Part shown: in pieces, positions 1 to 10,955 of the stretch
How positions within the stretch are numbered: the first letter of the stretch is position 1
Layout: each line of letters begins with the position of its first letter
Notes under the pieces: generated by a model
Databases searched by the model: none
The model's input: the letters and a program-made list of their open reading frames with translations, nothing else
Told to the model about the DNA's origin: nothing
Program-made: the position numbers and the translations under genes
Origin: Eledone cirrhosa
Lineage: Eukaryota > Mollusca > Cephalopoda > Octopoda > Eledonidae
Direction of reading: 5' to 3'
NCBI GenBank assembly: GCA_964016885.1
Contig: OZ024744.1
Location: forward strand, 26,864,108-26,928,107
DNA: 64,000 nt

Positions 1-1
1 T

Positions 2-80
2 GGAGGTAACCTTAGGGCCAGGGACACCAGAAGTCTCCACTGTTACGGCTAGGCATCTCAGTGCATGTGGTGGTAAGAAG
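2..80 (+). repeat. Representative 79-bp monomer
   Basis: This is the first full unit in the window, starting at GGAGGTAACC and ending at GGTAAGAAG. It carries CCAGGGACACC and CTGTTACGGC. The unit start is arbitrary; I chose it so that the palindromic GGTAACC lies at the beginning and the junction with the next copy is easy to see at 80/81. The commonest alternative at position 41-45 of the unit is GCTACGG. Confidence 0.95.
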
Positions 81-159
81 GGAGGTAACCTTAGGGCCAG
101 GGACACCAGAAGTCTCCACTGCTACGGCTAGGCATCTCAGTGCATGTGGTGGTAAGAAG

Positions 160-237
160 GAAGTAACCTTAGGGCCAAGGACACCAGAAGTCTCCACTGT
201 TACGGCTAGGCATCTCAGTGCATGTGGTGGTAAGAAG
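160..237 (+). repeat. Representative 78-bp B monomer
   Basis: This copy begins GAAGTAACC instead of GGAGGTAACC, a one-base loss plus a substitution, and carries CCAAGGACACC with CTGTTACGGC. It follows an A copy at 81-159, giving a 157 bp A-B dimer that recurs throughout type I. The single-base loss resets the reading frame, which is why open frames extend across A-B junctions and not across A-A junctions. Confidence 0.95.
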
Positions 238-799
238 GGTGGTAACCTTAGTGCCAGGGACACCAGAAGTCTCCACTGTTACGGCTAGGCATCTCAGTGC
301 ATGTGGTGGTAAGAAAGGAGGTAAACTTAGGGCCAGGGACACCAGAAGTCTCCACTGTTACGGCTAGGCATCTCAGTGCATGTGGTGGTAAGTATGGAGG
401 TAACCTTAGGGCCAAGGACACCAGAAGTCTCCACTGCTACGGCTAGGCATCTCAGTGCATGTGGTGGTAAGAAGGGAGCTAACCTTAGGGCCAGGGACAC
501 CAGAAGTCTCCACTGTTACGGCTAGGCATCTCAGTGCATGTGGTGCTAAGAAGGGAGGTAACCTTAGGGCCAGGGACACCAGAAGTCTCCACTGCTACGG
601 CTAGGCATCTCAGTGCATGTGGTGGTAAGAAGGGAGGTAACCTTAGGGCCAGGGACAGCAGAAGTCTCCACTGCGACCGCTAGGCATCTCAGTGCATGTG
701 GTGGTAAGAAGGGAGGTAACCTTAGGGCCAGGGACACCAGAAGCCTCCACTGCTACGGCTAGGCATCTCAGTGCATGTGGTGGTAAGAAGGAAGTAACC

Positions 800-2942
800 T
801 TAGGGCCAAGGACACCAGAAGTCTCCACTGTTACGGCTAGGCATCTCAGTGCATGTGGTGGTAAGAAGGGAGGTAACCTTAGGGCCAGGGACACCAGAAG
901 TCTCCACTGCTACGGCTAGGCATCTCAGTGCATGTGGTGGTAAGAAGGAAGTAACCTCAGGGCCAAGGACACCAGAAGTCTCCACTCTTAAGGCTAGGCA
1001 TCTCAGTGCATGTGGTTGTAAGAAGGGAAGTAACCTTAGGGCCAGGGACACCAGAAGTCTCCACTGCTACGGCTAGGCATCTCAGTGCATGTGGTGGTAA
1101 GAAGGAAGTAACCTTAGGGCCAGGGACACCAGAAGTCTCCACTGCTACGGCTAGACATCTCAGTGCATGTGGTGGTAAGAAGGGAGGTAACCTAAGGGCC
1201 AGGGACACCAGAAGTCTCCACTGTTACGGCTAGGCATCTCAGTGCATGTGGTGGTAAGAAGGGAGGTAACCTTAGGGCCAGGGACACCAGAAGTCTCCAC
1301 TGTTACGGCTAGGCATGTCAGTGCATGAGGTGGTAAGAAGGGAGGTAACCTTAGGACCAGGGACACCAGAAGTCTCCACTGCTACGGCTAGGCATGTCAG
1401 TGCATGTGGTGGTAAGATGGAAGTAACCTTAGGGCCAAGGACACCAGAAGTCTCCACTGTTACGGCTAGGCATCTCAGTGCATGTGGTGGTAAGAAGGGA
1501 GGTAACCTTAGGGCCAAGGACACCAGAAGTCTTCACTGTTACGGCTAGGCATGTCAGTGCATGTGGTGGTAAGAAGGGTGGTAACCTTAGTGCCAGGGAC
1601 ACCAGAAGTCTCCACTGTTACGGCTAGGCATCTCAGTGCATGTGGTGGTAAGAAGGGAGGTAACCTTAGGGCCAAGGACACCAGAAGTCTTCACTGTTAC
1701 GGCTAGGCATGTCAGTGCATGTGGTGGTAACAAGGGTGGTAACCTTAGTGCCAGGAACACCAGAAGTCTCCACTGTTACGGCTAGGCATCTCAGTGCATG
1801 TGGTGGTAAGAAGGGAGGTAACCTTAGGGCCAAGGACACCAGAAGTCTCCACTGTTACGGCTAGGCATCTCAGTGCATGTGGTGCTAAGAAGGGAGGTAA
1901 CCTTAGGGCCAGGGACACCAGAAGTCTCCACTGCTACGACTAGGCATCTCAGTGCATGTGGTGGTAAGAAGGGAGGTAACCTTAGGGCCAGGGACAGCAG
2001 AAGTCTCCACTGCTACCGCTAGGCATCTCAGTGCATGTGGTGGTAAGAAGGGAGGTAACCTGAGGGCCAGGGACAACAGACGTCTCCACTGTTACGGGTA
2101 GGCATCTCAGTGCATGTGGTGGTAAGAAGGGAGGTAACCTTAGGGCCAAGGACACCAGAAATCTCCACTGTTACGGCTAGGCATCTCAGTGCATGTGGTG
2201 GTAAGAAAGGAAGTAACCTTTGGGCCAAGGACACCAGAAGTCTCCACTGTTACGGCTAGGCATCTCAGTGCATGTGGTGGTAAGAAGGGAGGTAACCTTA
2301 GGGCCAGGGTCACCAGAAGTCTCCACTGCTACGGCTAGGCATCTCAGTGCATGTGGTGGTAAGAAGGAAGTAACCTTAGGGCCAAGGACACCAGAAGTCT
2401 CCACTGTTACGGCTAGGCATCTCAGTGCATGTGGTGGTAAGAAGGGAGGTAACCTTAGGGCCAGGGACACCAGAAGTCTCCACTGCTACGGCTAGGCATC
2501 TCAGTGCATGTGGTGGTAAGAAGGAAGGAACCGTAGGGCCAAGGACACCAGAAGTGTCCACTCTTACGGCTAGGCATCTCAGTGCATGTGGTTGTAAGAA
2601 GGGAAGTAACCTTAGGGCCAGGGACACCAGAAGTCTCCACTGCTACGGCTAGGCATCTCAGTGCATGTAGTGGTAAGAAGGAAGTAACCTTAGGGCCAGG
2701 GACACCAGAAGTCTCCACTGCTACGGCTAGACATCTCAGTGCATGTGGTGGTAAGAAGGGAGGTAACCTAAGGGCCAGGGACACCAGAAGTCTCCACTGT
2801 TACGGCTAGGCATCTCAGTGCATGTGGTGGTAAGAAGGGAGGTAACCTTAGGGCCAGGGACACCAGAAGTCTCCACTGTTACGGCTAGGCATGTCAGTGC
2901 ATGAGGTGGTAAGAAGGGAGGTAACCTTAGGACCAGGGACAC
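800..2942. repeat. 1,576-bp higher-order unit, one full and one partial copy
   Basis: Segments from 800 and from 2,376 match in order: 800-1,051 with 2,376-2,627 and 1,160-1,366 with 2,736-2,942, all at an offset of 1,576 bp. That equals 20 monomers with four of the 78 bp kind. Shared markers are GTGGTTGTAAGAAGGGAAG and the CATCTCAG to ACATCTCAG change (GCTAGACATC). Confidence 0.75.
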
Positions 2943-4650
2943 CAGAAGTCTCCACTGTTACGGCTAGGCATCTCAGTGCATGTGGTGGTAAGAAGGGAGG
3001 TAACCTCAGGGCCAGGGACACCAGAAGTCTCCACTGTTACGGCTAGGCATCTCAGTGCATGTGGTGCTAAGAAGGGAGGTAAACTTAGGGCCAGGGACAC
3101 CAGAAGTCTCCACTGCTACGGCTAGGCATCTCAGTGCATGTGGTGGTAAGAAGGGAGGTAACCTTATGGCCAGGGACAGCAGAAGTCTCCACTGCTACCG
3201 CTAGGTATCTCAGTGCATGTGGTGGTAAGAAGGGAGGTAATCTTAGGGCCAGGGACACCAGACGTCTCCACTGTTACGGGTAGGCATCTCAGTGCATGTG
3301 GTGGTAAGAATGGAGGTAACCTTAGGGCCAAGGACACCAGAAATCTCCACTGTTACGGCTAGGCATCTCAGTGCATGTGGTGGTAAGAAGGGAGGTAACC
3401 TTAGGGCCAGGGACACCAGAAGACTCCACTGTTACGGCTAGGCATCTCAGTGCATGTGGTGGTAAGAAGGGAGGTAACCTTAGGGCCAGGGACACCAGAA
3501 GACTCCACTTTAACGGCTAGGCATGTCAGTGCATGTGGTGGTAAGAAAGGAAGTAACCTTTGGGCCAAGGACACCAGATGTCTCCACTGTTACGGCTAGG
3601 CATCTCAGTGCATGTGGTGGTAAGAAGGGAGGTAACCTTAGGGCCAGGGACACCAGAAGTCTCCACTGCTACGGCTAGGCATCTCAGTGCATGTGGTGGT
3701 AAGAAGGGAGGTAACCTTAGGCCCAGGGACACCAGAAGTCTCCACTGCTACGGCTAGGCATCTCAGTGCATGTGGTGGTAAGAAGGAAGTAACCTTAGGG
3801 CCAGGTACACCAGAAGTCTCCACTGCTACGGCTAGACATCTCAGTGCATGTGGTGGTAAGAAGGGAGGTAACCTAAGGGCCAGGGACACCAGAAGTCTCC
3901 ACTGTTACGGCTAGGCATCTCAGTGCATGTGGTGGTAAGAAGGAAGTAACCTCAGGGCCAAGGACACCAGAACACTCCACTGTTACGGCTAGGCATCTCA
4001 GTGCATGTGGTGGTAAGTATGGAGGTAACCTTAGGGCCAGGGACACCAGAAGTCTCCACTGTTACGGCTAGGCATCTCAGTGCATGTGGTGGTAAGAAGG
4101 GAGGTAACCTTAGGGCCAGGGACACCAGAAGTCTCCACTGCTACGGCTAGGCATCTCAGTGCATGTGGTGGTAAGAAGGAAGTAACCTTAGGGCCAAGGA
4201 CACCAGAAGTCTCCACTGTTACGGCTAGGCATCTCAGTGCATGTGGTGGTAAGAAGGGTGGTAACCTTAGTGCCAGGGACACCAGAAGTCTCCACTGTTA
4301 CGGCTAGGCATCTCAGTGCATGTGGTGGTAAGAAAGGAGGTAAACTTAGGGCCAGGGACACCAGAATTCTCCACTGTTACGGCTAGGCATCTCAGTGCAT
4401 GTGGTGGTAAGTATGGAGGTAACCTTAGGGCCAAGGACACCAGAAGTCTCCACTGCTACGGCTAGGCATCTCAGTGCATGTGGTGGTAAGAAGGGAGCTA
4501 ACCTTAGGGCCAGGGACACCAGAAGTCTCCACTGCTACGGCTAGGCATCTCAGTGCATGTGGTGGTAAGAAGGAAGTAACCTTAGGGCCAAGGACACCAG
4601 AAGTCTCCACTGTTACGGCTAGGCATCTCAGTGCATGTGGTGGTAAGAAG

Positions 4651-4729
4651 GGAGGTAACCTTCGGGTCAAGGACACCAGAAATCTCCACTGTTACGGCTA
4701 GGCATGTCAGTGCATGTGGTGGTAAGAAG
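4651..4729 (+). repeat. Subfamily E monomer
   Basis: Marked by TTCGGGTCAAGG in place of TTAGGGCCAGGG, by GAAATCTCC, and by CATGTCAG instead of CATCTCAG. Copies with the same set of changes lie near 8,906, 9,702, 35,319 and 39,497. The shared private changes make these recent copies of one ancestor, and they are useful for aligning the two type I blocks. Confidence 0.85.
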
Positions 4730-7700
4730 GGAGGTAACCTTAGGGCCAGGGACACCAGAAGTCTCCACTGTTACGGCTAGGCATCTCAGTGCATGTGGTG
4801 GTAAGAAAGGAGGTAACCTTAGGGCCAGGGACACCAGAAGTCTCCACTGTTACGGCTAGGCATCTCAGTGCATGTGGTGGTAAGTAGGGAGGTAACCTTA
4901 GGGCCAGGAACACCAGAAGTCTCCACTGTTACGGCTAGGCATCTCAGTGCATGTGGTGGTAAGAAGAGAGGTAACCTTAGGACCAGGGACACCAGAAGTC
5001 TCCACTGTTACGGCTAGGCATCTCAGTGCATGTGGTGGTAAGAAGGGAGGTAACCTTAGGGCCAGGGACAGCAGAAGTCTCCACTGCTACGGCTATGCAT
5101 CTCAGTGCATGTTGTGGTACGAAGGGAGGTAACCTTACGGCCAAGGACACCAGAAGTCTCCACTGTTACGGCTATGCATCTCAGTGCATGTTGTGGTAAG
5201 AAGGGAGGTAACCTTAGGGCCAAGGACACCAGAAGTCTTCACTGTTACGGCTAGGCATGTCAGTGCATGTGGTGGTAAGAAGGGTGGTAACCTTAGTGCC
5301 AGGGACACCAGAAGTCTCCACTGTTACGGCTAGGCATCTCAGTGCATGTGGTGGTAAGAAAGGAGGTAAACTTAGGGCCAGGTACACCAGAATCTCCACT
5401 GTTACGGCTAGGCATCTCAGTGCATGTGGTGGTAAGAAGGGAGGTAACCTTAGGGCCAGGGACACCAGAAGTCTCCACTGTTACGGCTAGGCATCTCAGT
5501 GCATGTGGTGGTAAGAAGGAAGGTAACCTTAGGGCCAGGGACACCAGAAGACTCCACTTTAACGGCTAGGCATCTCAGTGCATGTGGTGGTAAGAAAGGA
5601 AGTAACCTTTGGGCCAAGGACACCAGAAGTCTCCACTGTTACGGCTAGGCATCTCAGTGCATGTGGTGGTAAGAAGGGAGGTAACCTTAGGGCCAGGGAC
5701 ACCAGAAGTCTCCACTGCTACGGCTAGGCATCTCAGTGCATGTGGTGGTAAGAAGGGAGGTAACCTTAGGGCCAGGGACACCAGAAGTCTCCACTGCTAC
5801 GGCTAGGCATCTCAGTGCATGTGGTGGTAAGAAGGAAGTAACCTTAGGGCCAGGTACACCAGAAGTCTCCACTGCTACGGCTAGACATCTCAGTGCATGT
5901 GGTGGTAAGAAGTGAGGTAACCTAAGGGCCAGGGACACCAGAAGTCTCCACTGTTACGGCTAGGCATCTCAGTGCATGTGGTGGTAAGAAGGGAGGTAAC
6001 CTTAGGGCCAGGGACACCAGATGTCTCCACTGTTACGGCTAGGCATGTCAGTGCATGAGGTGGTAAGAAGGGAGGTAACCTTAGGGCCAGGGACACCAAA
6101 AGTCTCCACTGCTACGGCTAGGCATGTCAGTGCATGTGGTGGTAAGAAGGAAGTAACCTCAGGGCCAAGGACACCAGAAGTCTCCACTGTTACGACTAGG
6201 CATCTCAGTGCATGTGGTGGTAAGTATGGAGGTAACCTTAGGGCCAGGGACACCAGAAGTCTCCACTGTTACGGCTAGGCATGTCAGTGCATGTGGTGGT
6301 AAGAAAGGAGGTAACCTTAGGGCCAGGGACACCAGAAGTCTCCACTGCTACGGCTAGGCATCTCAGTGCATGTGGTGGTAAGAAGGAAGTAACCTCAGGG
6401 CCAAGGACACCAGAAGTCTCCATTGTTACGGCTAGGCATCTCAGTGCATGTGGTGGTAAGAAGGGAGGTAACCTTAGGGCCAGGGACACCAGAAGTCTCC
6501 ACTGCTACGGCTAGGCATCTCAGTGCATGTGGTGGTAAGAAGGAAGTAACCTTAGGGCCAAGGACACCAGAAGTCTCCACTGTTACGGCTAGGCATCTCA
6601 GTGCATGTGGTGGTAAGAAGGGTGGTATCCTTAGTGCCAGGGACACCAGAAGTCTCCACTTTAACGGCTAGGCATCTCAGTGCATGTGGTGGTAAGAAAG
6701 GAAGTAACCTTTGGGCCAAGGACACCAGAAGTCTCCACTGTTACGGCTAGGCATCTCAGTGCATGTTGTGGTAAGAAGGGAGGTAACCTTAGGGCCAGGG
6801 ACACCAGAAGTCTCCACTGCTACGGCTAGGCATCTCAGTGCATGTGGTGGTAAGAAGGAAGTAACCTTAGGGCCAAGGACACCAGAAGTCTCCACTGTTA
6901 CGGCTAGGCATCTCAGTGCATGTGGTGGTAAGAAGGGAGGTAACCTTAGGGCCAGGGACACCAGAATTCTCCACTGCTACGGCTAGGCATCTCAGTGCAT
7001 GTGGTGGTAAGAAGGAAGTAACCTTAGGGCCAAGGACACCAGAAGTCTCCACTGTTACGGCTAGGCATCTCAGTGCATGTGGTGGTAAGAAGGGAGGTAA
7101 CCTTAGGGCCAGGGACACCAGAAGTCTCCACTGTTACGGCTAGGCATCTCAGTGCATGTGGTGGTAAGAAGAGAGGTAACCTTAGGACCAGGGACACCAG
7201 AAGTCTCCACTGTTACGGCTAGGCATCTCAGTGCATGTGGTGGTAAGAAGGGAGGTAACCTTAGGGCCAGGGACAGCAGAAGTCTCCACTGCTACCGCTA
7301 GGCATCTCAGTGCATGTGGTGGTAAGAAGGGAGGTAACGTTAGGGCCAGGGACAGCAGACGTCTCCACTGTTACGGGTAGGCATCTCAGTGCATGTGGTG
7401 GTAAGAAGCGAGGTAACCTTAGGGCCAAGGACACCAGAAATCTCCACTGTTACGGCTAGGCATCTCAGTGCATGTGGTGGTAAGAATGGAGGTAACCTTA
7501 GGGCCGAGGACACCAGAAGTCTCCACTGCTACGGCTAGACATCTCAGTGCATGTGGTGGTAAGAAGGGAGGTAACCTTAGGGCCAGGGACACCAGAAGTC
7601 TCCACTCTTACGGCTAGGCATCTCAGTGCATGTGGTGGTAAGAAGGGAGGTAACCTTAGGGCCAGGGACACCAGAAGTCTCCACTCTTACGGCTAGGCAT

Positions 7701-10700
7701 GTCAGTGCATGTGGTGGTAAGAAGGGAGGTAATCTTAGGGCCAGGGACACCAAAAGTCTCCACTGCTACGGCTAGGTATCTCAGTGCATCTGGTGGTAAG
7801 AAGGGAGGTAACCTTAAGGCCAGGGACACCAGAAGACTCCACTGTTACGGCTAGGCATCTCAGTGCATGTGGTGGTAAGTATGGAGGTAACCTTAGGGCC
7901 AGGGACACCAGAAGTCTCCACTGTTACGGCTAGGCATGTCAGTGCATGTGGTGGTAAGAAAGGAGGTAACCTTAGGGCCAGGGACACCAGAAGTCTCCAC
8001 TGCTACGGCTAGGCATCTCAGTGCGTGTGGTGGTAAGAAGGAAGTAACCTTAGGGCCAAGGACACCAGAAGTCTCCACTGCTACGGCTAGGCATCTCAGT
8101 GCATGTGGTGGTAAGAAGGAAGTAACCTTAGGGCCAAGGACACCAGAAGTCTCCACTGTTACGGCTAGGCATCTCAGTGCATGTGGTGGTAAGAAGGGAG
8201 GTAATCTTAGGGCCAAGGACACCAGAAGTCTTCACTGTTACGGCTAGGCATGTCAGTGCATGTGGTGGTAAGAAGGGAGGTAACCTTAGGACCAGGGACA
8301 CCAGAAGTCTCCACTGCTACGGCTAGGCATCTCAGTGCATGTGGTGGTAAGATGGGAGGTAACCTTAGGGCCAGGGACAGCAGAAGTATCCACTGCTACC
8401 GCTAGGCATCTCAGTGCATGTGGTGGTAAGAAGGGAGGTAACCTTAGGGCCAGGGACACCAGACGTCTCCACTGTTACGGCTAGCATCTCAGTGCATGTG
8501 GTGGTAAGAATGGAGGTAACCTTAGGGGCAAGGACACCAGAAGTCTCCACTGTTACGGCTAGGCATCTCAGTGCATGTGGTGGTAAGAAGGGAGGAAACC
8601 TTAGGGCCAAGGACACCAGAAGTTTCCACTGTTACGGCTAGGCATCTCAGTGCATGTGGTGGTAAGAAGGGAGGTAACCTTAGGGCCAGGGACACCAGAA
8701 GTCTCCACTGCTACGGCTAGGCATCTCAGTGCATGTGGTGGTAAGAAGGAAGTAACCTTAGGGCCAAGGACACCAGAAGTCTCCAGTGTTACAGCTAGGC
8801 ATCTCAGTGCATGTGGTGGTAAGAAGGGAGGTAACCTTAGGGCCAGGCACACCAGAAGTCTCCACTATTACGGCTAGGCATCTCAGTGCATGTGGTGGTA
8901 AGAAGGGAGGTAACCTTCGGGTCAAGGACACCAGAAATCTCCACTGTTACGGCTAGGCATGTCAGTGCATGTGGTGGTAAGAAGGGAGGTAACCTTAGGG
9001 CCAGGGACACCAGAAGTCTCCACTGTTACGGCTAGGCATCTCAGTGCATGTGGTGGTAAGAAAGGAGGTAACCTTAGGGCCAGGGACACCAGAAGTCTCC
9101 ACTGTTACGGCTAGGCATCTCAGTGCATGTGGTGGTAAGAAGGGAGGTAACCTTAGGGCCACGGACACCAGAAGTCTCCACTGTTACGGCTAGGCATCTC
9201 AGTGCATGTGGTGGTAAGAAGAGAGGTAACCTTAGGGCCAGGGACACCAGAAGTCTCCACTGCTACGGCTAGGCATCTCAGTGCATGTGGTGGTAAGAAG
9301 GAAGTAACCTTAGGGCCAAGGACACCAGAAGTCTCCACTGTTACGGCTAGGCATCTCAGTGCATGTGGTGGTAAGAAGGGAGGTAACCTTAGGGCCAGGG
9401 ACACCAGAAGTCTCCACTGCTACGGCTTGGTATCTCAGTGCATGTGGTGGTAAGAAGGAAGTAACCTTAGGGCCAAGGACACCAGAAGTCTCCACTGTTA
9501 CGGCTAGGCATCTCAGTGCATGTGGTGGTAAGAAGGGAGGTAACCTTAGGGCCAGGGACACCAGAAGTCTCCACTGCTACGGCTAGGCATCTCAGTGCAT
9601 GTGGTGGTAAGAAGGAAGTAACCTTAGGGCCAAGGACACCAGAAGTCTCCACTGTTACGGCTAGGCATCTCAGTGCATGTGGTGGTAAGAAGGGAGGTAA
9701 CCTTCGGGTCAAGGACACCAGAAATCTCCACTGTTACGGCTAGGCATGTCAGTGCATGTGGTGGTAAGAAGGGGGGTAACCTTAGGGCCAGGGACACCAG
9801 AAGTCTCCACTGTTACGGCTAGGCATCTCAGTGCATGTGGTGGTAAGAAGGGAGGTAACCTTAGGGCCAGGGACACCAGAAGTCTCCACTGCTACGGCTA
9901 GGCATCTCAGTGCATGTGGTGGCGATAAGGGAGGTAACCTTAGGGCCAGGGACAACAGAAGCCTCCACTGTTACGGCTAGGCATCTCAGTGCATGTGGTG
10001 GTAAGAAGGGAGGTAACATTAGGGCCAGGGAAACCAGAAGTCTCCACTGTTACGGCTAGGCATCTCAGTGCATGTGGAGGTAAGAAGGGAGGTAACCTTA
10101 GGGCCAGGGACACCAGAAGTCTCCACTGTTACGGCTAGGCATCTCAGTGCATGTGGTGGTAAGAAGGGAGGTAACCTTAGGGCCAAGGACACCAGACGTC
10201 TCCACTGTTACGGCTAGGCATCTCACTGCATGTGGTGGTAAGAAGGGAGCTAACCTTAGGGCCAGGGACAGCAGAAGTCTCCACTGTTACGGCTAGGCAT
10301 CTCAGTGCATGTGGTGGTAAGAAGGGAGGTAACCTTAGGGCCAAGGACACCAGAAGTCACCACTGTTACGGCTAGGCATCTCACTGCATGTGGTGGTAAG
10401 AAGGGAGCTAACCTTAGGGCCAGGGACAGCAGAAGTCTCCACTGTTACGGCTAGGCATCTCAGTGCATGTGGTGGTAAGAAGGGAGGTAACCTTAGGGCC
10501 AAGGACACCAGAAGTCTCCACTGTTACGTCTAGGCATCTCAGTGCATGTGGTGGTAAGAAGGGAAGTAACCTTAGGGCCAGGGACACCAAAAGTCTCCAC
10601 AGTTACGGCTAGGCATGTCAGTGCATGTGGTGGTAAGAAGGGAGGTAACCTTAGGGCCAGGGACACCAGAAGTCTCCACTGTTACGGCTAGGCATCTCAG

Positions 10701-10876
10701 TGCATGTGGTGGTAAGAAGGGAGGTAACCTTAGGGCCAGGGACACCAGAGGTCTCCACTGTTACGGCTAGGCATCTCAGTGCATGTGGTGGTAAGGAGGA
10801 AGTAACCTTAGGGCCAGGGACACCAGAAGACTCCACTGTTACGGCTAGGCATCTCAGTGCATGTGGTGGTAAGAAG

Positions 10877-10955
10877 GGAGGTAACCTTAGGGTTTGGGAC
10901 ACCAGAAGTCTCCACTGCTACGGCCAGGCATCTCAGTGCATGTGGTGGTAAGAAG
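10877..10955 (+). repeat. Subfamily C monomer, first in the window
   Basis: Marked by TTAGGGTTTGGGACACC in place of TTAGGGCCAGGGACACC, by GCTACGG, and usually by GGCCAGG instead of GGCTAGG. It is restricted to type II blocks. Variants near 13,180 and 45,186 read AGGATTTGGG, and those near 15,070, 17,505 and 47,236 read AGGTTTTGGG with GAATTCTTC. Confidence 0.85.

Larger units (their letters stand above)
1..10650. repeat. Type I satellite domain, first copy
   Basis: This block is built mainly from A (79 bp) and B (78 bp) monomers, often as A-B dimers spaced 157 bp apart, for example near 643, 800 and 957. F monomers (AAGTAACCTTTGGG) occur near 2211, 3546, 5596 and 6704, and E monomers (TTCGGGTC) near 4662, 8906 and 9702. 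I saw no C (AGGGTTTGGG) or D (GGCGAGG) monomers here, which separates it from the block to the right. The last kilobase (about 9,700-10,650) is transitional, with GAGCTAACC and GACAGCAG variants. Long stretches recur in the second type I block at offsets of 30,502 to 30,818. The right boundary is approximate, since the first C monomer appears at 10,877. Confidence 0.8.

Noticed and set aside
4651..4729. CENP-B box in E monomers (TTCGGGTCAAGG)
   Set aside because: The TTCG half and the central A fit, but the required CGGG half is GACA. No other subfamily comes closer, so I do not call a CENP-B box.
5046..5260. Insertion or unique sequence around the GGCTATGCATC units
   Set aside because: The units at about 5,050-5,210 (and 35,710-35,860) look unusual because of GTTGTGGTACG and GGCTATGCATC, but they are ordinary 79-bp copies with a few substitutions.
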